Assembly: GCA_907165275.2 (NCBI GenBank)
Contig: OU015674.1
Coordinates: forward strand, 1,860,001 to 1,924,000
DNA length: 64,000 bases
Direction of reading: 5' to 3'
From: Zygaena filipendulae
Taxonomy: Eukaryota; Arthropoda; Insecta; Lepidoptera; Zygaenidae
In this document: positions 21,418-33,060 of the stretch, in pieces
How positions within the stretch are numbered: position 1 is the stretch's first letter
Layout of the letters: the number at the start of each line of letters is the position of its first letter
The notes under the pieces: model-generated
What the model was told of the DNA's origin: nothing
Seen by the model: only the letters and a program-made list of their open reading frames with translations
The model's database searches: none
Translations under genes and position numbers: made by a program

Positions 21418-21627
21418 CGGCCGCACTTAGAGTCGTTTTGATTACTTAATTTTAAGTAAAAATTTTTAAAACAAAATTGCCGCATCAGAAACGTTCAGTA
21501 AATTAATGTTTATTCGCATTTGATTAATTAAGTTAAATTTAGTTAAATGCCAATTAACATTAATTTTGTTTTGATAATCTTTACCTACTTAAAATTAAGT
21601 AATCAGTAAAACGACTTAGTGCGGCCG
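21418..21627 (+). mobile_element. MITE-D, complete, PIF/Harbinger-type
   Basis: The termini CGGCCGCACTTAGAGTCGTT and AACGACTTAGTGCGGCCG are inverted. The element is 210 bp and is flanked by TTA on both sides (21415-21417 and 21628-21630), the 3 bp TWA target duplication expected of PIF/Harbinger. Inner ACTTAATTTTAAGTA / TACTTAAAATTAAGTA also pair. No coding capacity. Confidence 0.75.
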
Positions 21628-22149
21628 TTAAAGTGCGAACAGTGGGGAATGCAAACAAAGTTCTATTATATCACACTTTATTAGTTTGGATACAGATCGA
21701 ACAGGTAAACCGATCGGTTTTTCTCATTGACCTCACGGAGTTTTGTCAGCAAAAAGGCTATAAGTTTTAGCCAATGTCAGCATCGGCCATGCGTTAAGTT
21801 TGGCGCAACCCGGCCGCGATAAAAAAACCGAGTAATCTGGGTAAATAGCGAGAAATCAACCGGCAATGTTGCCACATTGCTCGATTCGAGACGATGTCTT
21901 ATTATTATTAGTGTAATTTTTCCCGAGATGGAAACACTTATAATAGTGATAATTGTGTTACCCAAAGCAATTTCCGAACGTTTACAGAACCTGTTTGGTT
22001 GCAAGATAATTTTTATTCTATCCACCGACCGTAAGTCCAATATAATTGATTAAAAAAACATATTAAAATTTAACAGACAGAAGATCCTGCCTTTTTGTTC
22101 TAAGTCGGTAAGATAAGGCTTATTCTCAAAACTTTACCTCTCTATTTTT

Positions 22150-22205
22150 CGCCTGCAGCGTTGCCCGCTGGAATTTCGGAGTTCCCTCGGGAACTCTAGG
22201 TTTGC
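22150..22205 (-). mobile_element. Helitron-like fragment
   Basis: Plus strand GCCCGCTGGAATTTCGGAGT then TCCCTCGGGAACTCTAGG, the reverse of the unit's 3' block, truncated. Confidence 0.45.
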
Positions 22206-22411
22206 CAAGTTTAATAGTAGGTATATTACACTAAGCAAGTTCTGCAGTATAATTTTGAATTAAACCATTTTGTATCTTTTGTTTTTCAGATTTACCAAAC
22301 CGATTACCGAGAGAAAACGAGAGTAAAATGTCAGTTGAGATGTCCGCTACTCAAAATAATCTTGTTCTAACTCATAGTCTCTGCTCACTCCTTCGACAGT
22401 CCATCTGTTTA

Positions 22412-22597
22412 TCCTAATATTATAAATTCGAATGTGAGTCTGTTTGTTACGTTTTCACAGTTTAATCATCAACCGATCCCTTTGACATTTTTATATTACG
22501 TGGTCAGGGGTATAGAAAAGGACAGGGTATACTTTTATCTTGAAATTCCCGCAAAAACTTCAAAATTAATGCGGGTGAAACTGCGGCAAACAGCTAG
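22412..22597 (+). mobile_element. Helitron-like element, full length
   Basis: It starts TCCTAATATTATAAATTCGA and ends TGCGGCAAACAGCTAG followed by T. The 80-codon frame running through it is accidental. Confidence 0.7.
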
Positions 22598-22625
22598 TTC
22601 ATTATATGTACTTAATATAAAACGG

Positions 22626-22684
22626 CCTCAGTCAAGAACTGTGAGTATAGTACTGGGAACCTGCCCATACTCATAGTTCTTGCT
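22626..22684. repeat. Imperfect hairpin
   Basis: The arms CAAGAACTGTGAGTAT and ATACTCATAGTTCTTG pair with one mismatch across a loop of about 18 bases. Confidence 0.5.
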
Positions 22685-23325
22685 TTATATCTAAGTAGTG
22701 CTAGCTTAGTACAGACATACTCGTAGACCTATACACAGATATATAAGCAAATACTAAGTTTTTGGAAGTTCAGAACTGCTAGTGTTAAATAACTATAATT
22801 TGTGTAGGTATCTCTTTTAGTATTAAGATTGCTATGCGGAAATGCTAAAAATATAAAATTTGCGTTTCAAATTAAGCAACTTGCTTATGTGTGTACTTGA
22901 ACATAATTTATCTAAATCTGAGTTCAGAATAGTGATTCAGTACTTAGGATAATAATTTAGTAAATGCATTATTAATAATTACATCTTTGTATTACCTACC
23001 TAATTAGTAGTTGTACAAAATTTAAAAAAAAAAAACGGAATTCCCGCAGCAACTCCTAATTTTTTCAATACTTACCTACAAATCTATGCATTCAAACCAT
23101 TGATACGTTTGTGATGAAACTTTGGTGGGTGTCCCGCGTATACCTTCGGGTTCGCACGAATTCCAAAGAACTGCGATATGAATACCTACTCCACGTATAC
23201 TTTTAGGGTTTACTACCCTTACTTTTACTACTACTACTAGCAGGTACTTACTTCTAGGGTAACTAACTTTCATAGACTCTTCCAGACCTATTCCATTCGT
23301 ATTTAATGAGATGTAACTTAATTAG

Positions 23326-23434
23326 TTAAATGCCAATTAACATTAATTTATTAAACTTGTCTGATTGCGGCAGTTTTGTTTTAAAAATCTATACTTAACT
23401 AAGTAATCATTAAAGTCGACTCTGAGTGCGGCGG
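23326..23434 (+). mobile_element. MITE-D fragment, right half
   Basis: TTAAATGCCAATTAACATTA, TGCGGCAGTTTTGTTTTAAA and CGACTCTGAGTGCGGCGG match the right half of the element at 21418. TAA follows, possibly the target duplication. Confidence 0.6.
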
Positions 23435-23930
23435 TAAGACGTTTGTACGAATAATTAGAGACCCTTGTCTCCATAAGTCATTTCTGTATTTATTGTTAAA
23501 ATAGTATATTGAGTGAATAGGTAAGGATTATTATTGTCTATTTTTTTTCCCCGCTGTTGCAAAGACGTGATTATAAATAATAAAGTCCGAAATATCTTTT
23601 GTTTCGTTATCTATTCGAAACTTTTCGAAGAATAGATAACATAGAAAGCAATTTTGCAGCTTTTTTAACAATAGATTTTCAAAAGCATGATTCCCTCTTC
23701 AATTGCCAAGTCTCTTCGATTCTATGTTTTTGTGGTAAATAAGAGAATATAGGGTCGGTAGTCTGTACCGTTACTTTGAAGTGTCTGTTGTCTCTATATT
23801 TCAGTTTAACCATAGTAGGTAATTTAGATTATTCTCGAAGTAACAGCTTAAGCGGTTCATAAGGAAGCCGCCATAATAACAGCAGCCCATTTTTAAAAAA
23901 TTATAAACTAGATACAAATAAATTCAATAG

Positions 23931-23981
23931 CTCAACGCCAGATTGCCTGCCACAATAAATGGCAGTAGCTGCTGCGTTGAG
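23931..23981. repeat. Two-stem hairpin
   Basis: The outer stem CTCAACGC/GCGTTGAG and the inner stem CTGCCA/TGGCAG surround a short loop with AATAAA. It lies in apparently unique sequence. Confidence 0.45.
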
Positions 23982-24540
23982 ATTTCTAAATAAAAATATG
24001 TGTTATTAAAGTGTAGCAATCAATTTGGGAAAAAAATACAGTAATTTCAAAAATATTAAAATACGCGACGGTAAGAACGCAGCGGGTGGGTGACGCGTGC
24101 CTAACATAAAACTATCCATTCGACAATAACTAAGCAACCGTTTTACACTATCTCCACAGTAAAGACGCTTATCATCGACCAAGACCCACTTACAGCGTCT
24201 CTACAAAACACAAACAAACATGACCCCTATTGCTTTGAAAACAAGAACGTGACGAACAGCAAAAATATTCATGTCGTATGGTTTTTTTCACGCTTGTGTC
24301 ACCCAAGCCGACGACGGACTGCGTAAAAGTTTGAAATCGTGATCCCGAATAAAAAAAAACTATTGGCAATGAACGCGTGTCGGATTTGGGCGTAGAAATT
24401 GAATTTTGGAACTTGTGATTTAATTATTGCAGACCACGCTGTGTACTCGTTCCTTGAGGAAAGCGTCACGTGGTTCACTATTACAGGGGGATTGTCGCAG
24501 CCAAATCCTTACTAGTACGTAGTATATTTACTACTCTGAG

Positions 24541-24797
24541 TCCTTACTATTACAGATGTGAATGTGCGTTTGTTTGTTTGTTACGCTTTCACAACTTAAC
24601 TACTTAACCGAACATGGTGAAATTTTTCATACACGTTGTCAGGGGGTACAGAAAAGGACACAAGGTAGTTTTATCCCGGAAACCCCGCGGGAACTTCAAT
24701 CTAGTATTTATTTCAAATAAAAAAAAATGAAATTTAAAGCGTAAAATACTATGGACGCTACAGCGCACGCGAGCGGAGCTGCGCGAAACGGCTAGTC
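24541..24797 (+). mobile_element. Helitron-like element with an internal insert
   Basis: TTACGCTTTCACAACTTAAC, GGGGGTACAGAAAAGGACAC and TTTATCCCGGAAACC are typical. After GGGAACTTCAAT a foreign AT-rich stretch intervenes, and a CGCGAAACGGCTAG end follows. Confidence 0.5.
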
Positions 24798-24967
24798 TTA
24801 GATATTTTGTATTAAAAAAGTAGATCGTGTGAAGATCCCGCAAATATTGCCGGAGCCCGAGCAGCGCCGTGCGCCCGCGCACCGCACAGCCTGGGCAAAT
24901 ATGTCGGCGTAATGACATGCGCACCTTACAACGTCACAGACAGCGCACCAACAATTAATTACAATAT

Positions 24968-25140
24968 TACCGATTTTACCCGCGTTAATTTCGGAGTTCG
25001 TTTCGGAATTCCAGGATAAAAACTATCCTATGTGCTTTTCTTTACCTCTGACTCTGTTGACCTGAGAAAATTGGTTCAGGTTCTTTGAGTAATTAAGGCG
25101 TGAAAGCATAAAAAACAAACTAATAAACACCCGAATTTTT
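24968..25140 (-). mobile_element. Helitron-like element, truncated
   Basis: Plus strand ACCCGCGTTAATTTCGGAGT, TTCCAGGATAAAAACTATCC and TTAAGGCGTGAAAGCATA are the reverse of the unit. Confidence 0.6.
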
Positions 25141-26310
25141 TATAAGGAAGGTAAGGAAGGATTAAGCTATTATTAGAGTTTTTTCAAGCAATTTTTACTT
25201 TTAGTATTTTAAATTTTGTAGAAAGTTGTACCAATTAAAACTTGAGTGTTGTCGGTAGGTAGGTACCTATTTGCTGGACTGGCGGTGGCTTGCACTAAAA
25301 ACTGGAATAACACTGTTTTCCTACGATTTGTGGGCCACGTTTGTGAACGAAAACAAATTCTTTTAATTTTGATGCATGTATTATTCTCTTTAAGAAATAA
25401 AGTGTGCCAAATAAAGTTATATCTATGTCTATGTCTAAAACAGAATACCTAGCAAGAAGTGGTGAATGAATCAAACGTGCAATAAAACAGAAGCACAAAA
25501 AACGAAACGCGTTTGCTTACGCAAAAAGTTGATTTTTTTGGGTGTTGAAGCTAAACGCCCTAGTGGTCATGACCTAGTTAGAAGAGGTTAAAATTGTATG
25601 GTGCAACTTGGTTCAAACAGCCATTTATTAGGCTTCAAATTAATGAATTGTCATGTCTAAAAGACCTATAGATCTATGTAATATCAGATCGATGGATCCC
25701 ATCGTTAGTTCGGGTTCCAGGATCCATTAAGATTTCCGCCCGTTGCCGCTGAGATGCGCGGGAGCTGCTCTCATTGTATATTACAAAACCTGACCACTGA
25801 CGTTCAATCAGTATTGAGCCGTATCATCGAGCCGTAAGATTTAGTTTTAGATAGTAACAAGATTTTTATTAAATCTTAAAAGGAAAACGACCTTGTATTT
25901 TATTTCAAAGCTCATAAAGCTCGTTTTTGTCTGCTGAAAATTTTTTTTAACGCTTGGATATGTGCATTGAAAATGTTTAAGGATTTACCATTTTAGCGCT
26001 TGCACTTTAAGGTTGGATATTGTATGGTAAGTTAAATGAAAAAATACAAAAAAAAGTTATGGTTGCAGAAAACTGTTGTTGTTTTTGATCACTCATTTTT
26101 ATAGTGGTTTTAAGATAATGGTATTGATTTACCACCATACAAGGTAGTCTTGCTGGTCGGTAAAAATTTCATGTATATAATGTAAATGGATATAGGTGTA
26201 TCTATATGTAAAATTGTCTAGCTCGATTAAGACTGGATCCTTTTAGTTTGGATACAAGAGTGGACTGATTATTCTGTACTCGTAGGCAGATACTAACATT
26301 AAAATTGATA

Positions 26311-26395
26311 GCTTATTTTTATAAATAAATATATATATAAAAATAAATATAAAAATCAAATAAATAAAAATAAAAAATAAAAATAAATAAAATTG
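26311..26395. repeat. AT-rich simple repeat
   Basis: Degenerate AAATAAAT and ATATATAT arrays of about 85 bp directly before a Helitron-like end. Confidence 0.8.
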
Positions 26396-26575
26396 ATAGC
26401 TGTTCCCCGCGATTTCACCCGCAGTAATTTGGGAGTTCCCGCGGGAATTCCGGGTTACAGTATAACCTATGTTACTCAGGGACTGCGTAGTGTTTAATGT
26501 AGCATTCTAATAGTGAAAGAATTTTTAAAATCGGTCCAGTAGAATGAAGAAAAAATTTATTAATAAGTTTTTTTT
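26396..26575 (-). mobile_element. Helitron-like element, degraded
   Basis: Plus strand TAGCTGTTCCCCGCGATTTC then GGGAGTTCCCGCGGGAATTC, the reverse of the 3' end. The rest (TAACCTATGTTACTC, AAAATCGGTCCAGTAG) is diverged. Confidence 0.55.
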
Positions 26576-27847
26576 TATATGTTTATTGTATTAAAATCGC
26601 GTTCTGATGTAAGTTTGTGTGTTCGTTTTCATATCACTACAGTCAAAAATATGAGATATATGTCAAAGTTCTTGATGAAAACTCGAAATTTACGTGGTTG
26701 AATCTATATTAGCAACCATAGCCAATATAAAAGTAAAATAAAAAGAACCGAGTCAGTAGGCCATTCCCCGGACACTCCTATCACACTCTTCATTGTTATG
26801 TCACCCCATAGAATTGGCCCTATAAACCGGGAGCGGTCACTCGCGGGGTGAGATGGCCGCTATCATAAACCAGCGTCTTTGTGATCTGTGACGCTGCAGA
26901 CTGAGCAAATAATCACTACGTTTTAAGAGTAGGCACCTCCATACTTATCGCTTAACCGATCTATGAAAGCGTTTTGTGCGGTCATAGAAATTTGGTTGAG
27001 TATTCCAAAGTTGGTACCTAAAGAAGTACGCGCATAAATCCATAGTAACTTTTGGTTCAAGGGAGTGTCGCTGGCCTGATTGGGACTGCGCATTGATTGA
27101 AAATATTTTGGCCAAAGAACATAAATTTTTTTCGATTTCATAATAATTTCTAAGCTATTAATATTTTAAATATCTAGATTGTTGACCTTCTCGCCAAAAT
27201 CCCTTAGTCAAATCAGTCATGTAAATATGTACTTACTTGAAATAGGTCATAGAAATCTATGGGTAGTCAGCGTTAAAAGACTTTTATATATAGTTGAGAT
27301 TCAAGCGCTGGTCCTATATATTTCTTTTTGTAATCAATCAATAAAAATAACAATGCATCATAGTAAATCTTCCCCTAAATAGATGCAAACTGCAAAGATA
27401 ATCCGATATGACAATAGCATTTTGTATGCGCGAGCCTAATATATCACTCGATTCGATTCACAATACGAATTGCACAACACTAACGGAAATCGGCACAATG
27501 AGGTAAAAAAAAAAGTTGAGTTTCCGTGGGCGCGTAAACTTCTTGTTCCCACGGGGTGCGTTAAGGGAAACATTCTTTATTCATGCTTAAGACGATCAAT
27601 CTTATCTCTACGTATTAGAGTATAAATTCGCGGGTCGCAAGATTTCGAGGGATTTTGTTAAAGTTCCATATGTGACGTCACCTGCGGGGTCGTGGGACAG
27701 GTCGACAGCATCCCTCCATCGAACAGGATGTTCGAATTACAAATACCGAATCGGCGCGTCCTGTTTTTAAATATCGAATATCTTCTGTGCAGTCTATGAG
27801 AGTCCATAGTTATGCAAACATGCAGCCATTGAAATTTGGAATGTGCC

Positions 27848-28180
27848 GGAATAGGGATGTTGACTACTATTGAAAATCAAAATTCTAATTAGTCCGTCAG
27901 TTAGAAAATAAAAAAACAATAGACACGTATTTTTTGCTTTTTTAAATAAATTAAAATATACAGAGATAAAGCGCATTAAAGTTTAGGATGAGGGGGTCGT
28001 GACGTCACTAACCACAAAACCGCCATACAAACTGTCAAAATAGTGACGTCACGCGAAATTTCAACTCAATATATCGCCGTTATTTTTTGATTACGTAAAA
28101 AAAGAAAAAATACGTGTCCAATATTTTTTAATAATCTACAAGACGGACTAAAAATTAAAAATTAGTCAACATGCCCATTC
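27848..28180 (+). mobile_element. MITE-A copy C
   Basis: Contains AATTAGTCCGTCAGTTAGAA, GCGCATTAAAGTTTAGGATG and AAAAAATACGTGTCCAATAT. TGACGTCA sites are at 28000-28007 and 28044-28051. An outer imperfect inverted pair, GAATAGGGATGTTGACTA and TAGTCAACATGCCCATTC, suggests the true ends. Confidence 0.8.
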
Positions 28181-29109
28181 TAATTATGACTGTAGAGTCC
28201 CAGAGATTTATGGTTGGCTTGAGATCAGATAATACAGTATAGTCACGTTCAAGGCTCATCAAAATGACAGGTGACTTTTATAAAATCATTCTTCCATCTG
28301 GCAGGCAAAAGGTTAACTTTTGAGGTTTCTCAACAGGTGTTCTAAACAGACTTATGGTGTCGGTATTTTGTGCTCAATAAGTGGGTCATATGGTCAGTTG
28401 GACCACCACCTATGGGTGAAGGATGAGCAATTTCAACAATTACATGGGAGAGTTAACATTGAGGAGCTGCTTCATTTAACCATCACACGAACACCTTGCT
28501 AAGATTTAAAGGGCTTCACTTTTTCATTCACAATATGTGCAAAGCACTTACGTGTAAATTCGTAAGTGAATTCATCTTGGTTATGATAGAAGAACTTCGA
28601 TCATGGATTTTGTATTACACAAAACTATTTGTCGAGTCAATAAAATTAAAAATTTTCGTAGTTATGCCCCCGAATCAGCAACTGCATTACAAGTTTGTAG
28701 GGGATGTAATTTTTATTCTAGGATTAAATTAGGACGTAAAAGTTTTTTTATGTTCTAAAAAATAGACGTTGTAAGAAATAGCAACACTGACTACCGCTAG
28801 TTCAAAATAAAATGTACGTGGTTTTGATTCATTAATTCTTCTGCAATGAGTTGTTAGATACCATCCTCTGGTAAAACGTATGACATCAATAAATCTCAGG
28901 GCATATCCTGTAGATAAGGGATGTCTTACCCCAAACTAGTCCGATTTGAGGGTAACCGGTATCTATGCTAATTGCGGCCGTAGTGGATGGAGGGTTAATA
29001 ATTTATCCGTTTGTGTGACCGGACCTTTAGTTTACCGACGAAACAAATGCGAAATGTTCAGTCGTAGACTCGACTCTAGATTCGTATTTGGTAAACAGGA
29101 CTTTAATAT

Positions 29110-29445
29110 TTGTATTATAAAGCGAAGTCCTGCACCGCGTCTGTCTGTTCGCGATAAACTCAAAAACTACTGAACGAATTTTCGTGCGGTTTTCACCAAA
29201 AGATAGAGTGATTCATGAGGAAATTTTAGGTAGGTACTTATCTATACACTTTGTCAAGGTTTTGTGTAAATTGGTTGAAATATTAAGATAGTTGTTGAAA
29301 GTGTAGGAAAAAATCGCAGGGGCCTACCCTTGCGATTTTTTCCTACACTTTCAACAACAGAGGACAGAGGACATAGGATACATTTTGTCCCGGAATTCTC
29401 GCGGGATCTCCGAAATTAACGCGGGTGAAACCGGGGGGATCAGGT
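29110..29445 (+). mobile_element. Helitron-like element (second subtype) with a fold-back insert
   Basis: It begins TCTGTCTGTTCGCGATAAAC, continues TTTTCACCAAAAGATAGAGT and ends CGCGGGTGAAACCGG...CAGGTAG. A perfect 28 bp inverted repeat (29291-29318 and 29331-29358) sits in the middle. Confidence 0.6.
29291..29358. repeat. Perfect 28 bp-arm hairpin
   Basis: GTTGTTGAAAGTGTAGGAAA continues to ATCGCA, and its exact inverse follows after a 12 base loop. It is inside a Helitron-like unit. Confidence 0.85.
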
Positions 29446-29639
29446 AGTATTTTATACGTAAATACTTATGACTGCTACGTCGCGTCGTTCAAAATATTAC
29501 GTAAACACTTTTGATTGATGTTACATATTGTTTACATGTTTTTGGTGCGGACTGTACATCCGCTTTGGGAGACCGCTTCTGATAAAACTAAGCCTCTCAA
29601 ACATACTGTGTTTTTTGTGTGTGTGTTTGTGTTTTTTTT

Positions 29640-29710
29640 TTTAAATTAATGTATATTGTAACTATCCATGTGTTGTGTCAAATAAAGTTCTTTCAAATTC
29701 AAATTCAAAC
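29640..29710 (+). mobile_element. Non-LTR retrotransposon 3' tail
   Basis: GTGTCAAATAAAGTTC then three AAATTC units is an AATAAA-type signal plus simple-repeat tail, the usual 3' end of some insect LINEs. The body is not recognised. Confidence 0.4.
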
Positions 29711-29742
29711 TGTCATATATAATAATAGATATGTTAACAAAA

Positions 29743-29936
29743 TCCTTACTAATATTATAAATGCGAAAGTGCCTTTTTTGTGTGTTTGTTTGTAACGCTT
29801 TCACGCCTAGACGGCTCAACCGATCATCATTAAAATTCTGCATACACGTTGTCAGGGGTACAAAGAAGGACATAGGGTACTTTTTATTCCAGAAATCCTG
29901 CGGGAACTCCGAAATTACCGCGGGTGGAACAGCTAG
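29743..29936 (+). mobile_element. Helitron-like element, full length
   Basis: It starts TCCTTACTAATATTATAAAT and ends CGCGGGTGGAACAGCTAG followed by T. The terminal hairpin is shortened. Confidence 0.7.
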
Positions 29937-30284
29937 TTTTAAAAACAAAACACTTCTTCAATTTAATACTTACAATAATTTGTATGTATAATAAAGTTCG
30001 AGTAAGATTACGTGAAGAATAGTTCAAAATAGATCAACCTTATCGCTATAGTTGTAAAGTTCAAAATAGTGTAAAAATTGCGCATAACACTTCCTTTTAG
30101 ATCTGAATGTATGTACCTATAATTTGCTTATCTTTATTGCCAATCTCTATTGTTCTTCTTTTATTTTATTAATAGACATACTAACACTTAGGTTGCTGTT
30201 CCTAATTCCATAATTTATCATTTAACTATAACTTCCTTTTAATAAAAGTTCCATTAAAAAAGGTAGGAGCACTACAGCAGAATC

Positions 30285-30430
30285 CACTTAACTTCACAAC
30301 ACACAGATCTACTTGATCCCACACTAAGCTATGAGCTTATGTCGTGGAAACCAAGTAACATGTGGTAGGTATATACAACATACTATTACATATGTATATA
30401 TTAATACACTATATATATACACGCCCAGAA
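30285..30430 (-). mobile_element. SINE tail fragment
   Basis: The plus strand shows ACACAGATCTACTTGATCCC and TGTCGTGGAAACCAAGTAAC, the inverse of the 3' region of the SINEs at 32748 and 38409. The tRNA-like head is missing. Confidence 0.65.
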
Positions 30431-30524
30431 TATTGTAATGATGTGGTTTTGAATGCTATTTTGCTCTTATATGGCTAAATTAAGTTATGTTATCTTCTGG
30501 GATGGAGGTCAAGTACCTACCTAT

Positions 30525-30580
30525 TTTTTAACCGACTTCCAAAAAGGAGGAGGTTCTATGTTCGATTATATGTATGTTTG
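30525..30580 (+). repeat. Short lepidopteran-type interspersed motif
   Basis: AACCGACTTCCAAAAAGGAG then GAGGTTCTATGTTCG. The inverse (CACCTCCTTTTTGGAAGTCG) appears near 57355. I know this motif as common in lepidopteran noncoding DNA. Confidence 0.4.
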
Positions 30581-30974
30581 TTTTTTATTTCGAAGAAATA
30601 TTCGAAATTCAATTTGAAATAGATTCCGAGGGAATCCCGCGGAGGCACCGCAAGAGCTTGTAATTTGATATTCTTTATACAGAACAAGTTTGGTTTATAC
30701 CTACATACATTTTATAGTTCGTTAATCGTTAATCGTTAATAGGTAGTATATTAGGTACTTATACAACGTGTTAATGAAATAACTGAAAAACCTGATACAC
30801 CCCATTTAAAAAAATTAACAACAATATGATTAAAATATATTTTATGTCGAAAAAATTAATACTTTAAAAGTTATTCAACATTACTTTGGAGGTGACCTAT
30901 CTACGAAATTCCAAGCGCTACGCCCGCGCCTACCGGTTCGAATTTTTTCGCTGCGGGCGGCGTACGCGCCAAAT

Positions 30975-31669
30975 ATTGTAGATTAGATTAGATTAGATTA
31001 GATTTATTTATTTCGCTTTAACATCATTAACAGTATATACATAATATACACAGTGTTATTCGTCAAAGGGATCGTCATTAAAATTGAAATATAAATAGAA
31101 ACAATAGGTATGTCAATTTAAATAATAGGTACATGTCAAGAATTTTACATTAGATAAAACAATAGATAAAAGTATACACAGTGTAATTAAGCAAACTTCA
31201 TTTTTAGAAAATCGTCAACAGAGTATAGTACGTTATCCAACAAGAGGTTTTTCAGTCGGCGACTAAATGTTTCGTCATTGTTTTCATCACGGATATCCGC
31301 AGGGAGGTGTTCGTAATACGTGGGACCGATAACGCGAGGGTTTTTTGTAGCGAGTTTGGTGTGACGCGGCACTACCATAAGTCGCCCTTCGTTACGTAAC
31401 TTATGTGCTCCACCTTGCCTGCGTTGAAAACATTGAAGATTTTGTCTTACGTACATAATAATTTGAAACAAGTACAACGAATATAATGTCATTATTTTAT
31501 GCTGTTTGAAGAGGGTTTTACACGAATGTCCAGGTTTCACAGAGGAGAGTATTCTTATTGCTCGCTTTTGTAACACGAACACACGATCTGAATCCGTTGA
31601 GTTACCCCAAAGGATTGTGCCGTACGACAGCAGTGAATGAAAATGTGCGAAATATGTCTGTTTTAGCAC
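30975..31669 (-). pseudogene. Non-LTR retrotransposon (LINE), 5'-truncated 3' end with C-terminal ORF
   Basis: The minus-strand frame (31187 to about 31669) reads LKQTYFAHFHSLLSYGTILW, then GNSTDSDRVFVLQKRAIRIL and ends KNLLLDNVLYSVDDFLKMKF. The SLLSYG(T/I)..WG......V...QK.A(I/V)R pattern is the C-terminal region after the reverse transcriptase of Jockey/CR1-type LINEs. Downstream on the minus strand come AATAAATAAA and a (TCTAA)n tail, which marks the 3' end near 30980. Endonuclease and catalytic RT domains are absent, so it is dead on arrival. The first ~11 codons of the longer open frame come from an inverted fold-back and are not element coding sequence. Confidence 0.75.
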
Positions 31670-31708
31670 ACATATTTCGCACATTTTCATTCACTGCTGT
31701 CGTACGGC
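31619..31708. repeat. Perfect 39 bp fold-back at the LINE 5' end
   Basis: The arms 31619-31657 and 31670-31708 are exact inverses around a 12 base loop that still reads as LINE coding sequence (LKQ). It fits a rearrangement at the 5' end during target-primed reverse transcription. Confidence 0.9.
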
Positions 31709-31981
31709 TGTATTATAAATAATTTAGACATGGGCTAGTAAAATGAAAAAATATAACCTATATTAAAACATAGTGCAATCGATTCGCTAGTTGATTCTGA
31801 GCAAACTGATTTCTAGTTTTCAGTTAATTCATTAACACGTTGTATTTTTCGCATTCCTTTGACATGTGAAAGAAAGTAATGCGTCATACTTTTCGTCTAA
31901 TTTTCAATTTAATTTAATTTTTTAAGTTACGCAAACGGAGGAGAAACAAATATTTTTAATTTTTTTTTAAGTTATGTACTA

Positions 31982-32165
31982 TCCCTAGTTATATTATAAA
32001 TATGAAAGTAAGTCTGTCTGTCTGTCAGTCTATTACGCTTCCACGACTAGACGGCTCAACCGATCACCACGAAATTTCGAATACACGTTGTCAGGGGTAC
32101 AAAGAAGGACATAGGGTACTTTTTATCCCGGAATTCCCGCGGGTACACCGAAACTTACGCTTGGT
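31982..32165 (+). mobile_element. Helitron-like element, 3' end lost
   Basis: TCCCTAGTTATATTATAAAT, CGATCACCACGAAATTTCG and CGGAATTCCCGCGGGTACAC are typical; the CTAG end is replaced. A second end fragment (GCGGGAATTCCGAAACTCAC) is near 32260-32295. Confidence 0.6.
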
Positions 32166-32747
32166 ACATTTGTAGTCACCGAAACGGTTGGAACCATTTT
32201 GACGGGACTTTCACTGTTGATTAGCTGATGTTATAAGAAATCAATTAGGCTACTTTGGAGTTCCAGCGGGAATTCCGAAACTCACGCGGGTGAAATAGTA
32301 GTAGTAGGTATACTATATGCAAACGTCATTGGAATTGAGTAACAAAATTTCGTAAGGTATTGGTGAAATATTAATTTTATAATGCTCGTTTTACAATAAA
32401 ATTAAGGTCTGAATAGTTTCAGGGTTGCCACGCTAGGGGTGCTTGTTGACCCCTTGAGTGATGACTAGTGGTTTCCACCGTAACGAGCCACTTAAAATGC
32501 GGTCTGCTCCTGCTAGTTTTGGGTACGGTAATTATTAATTGTTTCAAGTGATACTGCAAGTTGGTGTTGCCAGGTCAGGGTGGTTTCTGACAGTTATGAA
32601 ATTTTTATTTAAGTTTCTGCTAACATAATATAATAATAATATAATAATATAATAGGTAGAGGCTTTTTTACGAGCCTCTAGCTGGCCGATGTTTTATTAA
32701 TATTTCGATCGTAATTAAAAAAATTATAATTAGCCCTACTACGTACC

Positions 32748-33000
32748 TACGACCCGCTGGCGTAGTAGGTCACCATACCTGCCCGCTTAGTCAAGAGGTT
32801 CCGGGTTCGATTCCCGGTGGGGGTGCACTTTGAGTGATGAACACAGGTTTCCACTTTCCAGTCTGGGTGTGTTTATATATCTACAGTATAATATACATAA
32901 TATGTTATTCTATGTAGTATATACCATGCTTGCTTGGTTTCCACGACACAAGCTAAGCATCAAGTAGATCTGTGTGTTGTCAAGTGAATTATTACTATTA
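32748..33000 (+). mobile_element. tRNA-derived SINE, near full length
   Basis: The head CTGGCGTAGTAGGTCACC has a decayed A box; GGTTCCGGGTTCGATTCCCG has a perfect B box. The body CACTTTCCAGTCTGGGTGTG and GGTTTCCACGACACAAGC follows, with a (ATT)n tail. It is co-linear with the copy at 38409. Confidence 0.8.
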
Positions 33001-33060
33001 CATACCCACAAAGTACTAAATTATTTCAACTGGTATCTACTACTGGTGGTTAACAATGTA

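Noticed and set aside
26923..27141. 72-codon minus-strand frame
   Set aside because: No recognised motif and no conservation evidence; length is within chance for this window.
32755..32825. Possible tRNA gene
   Set aside because: It has box B but no full cloverleaf or acceptor pairing, and the same head with the same tail recurs at 38409, so it is a SINE.
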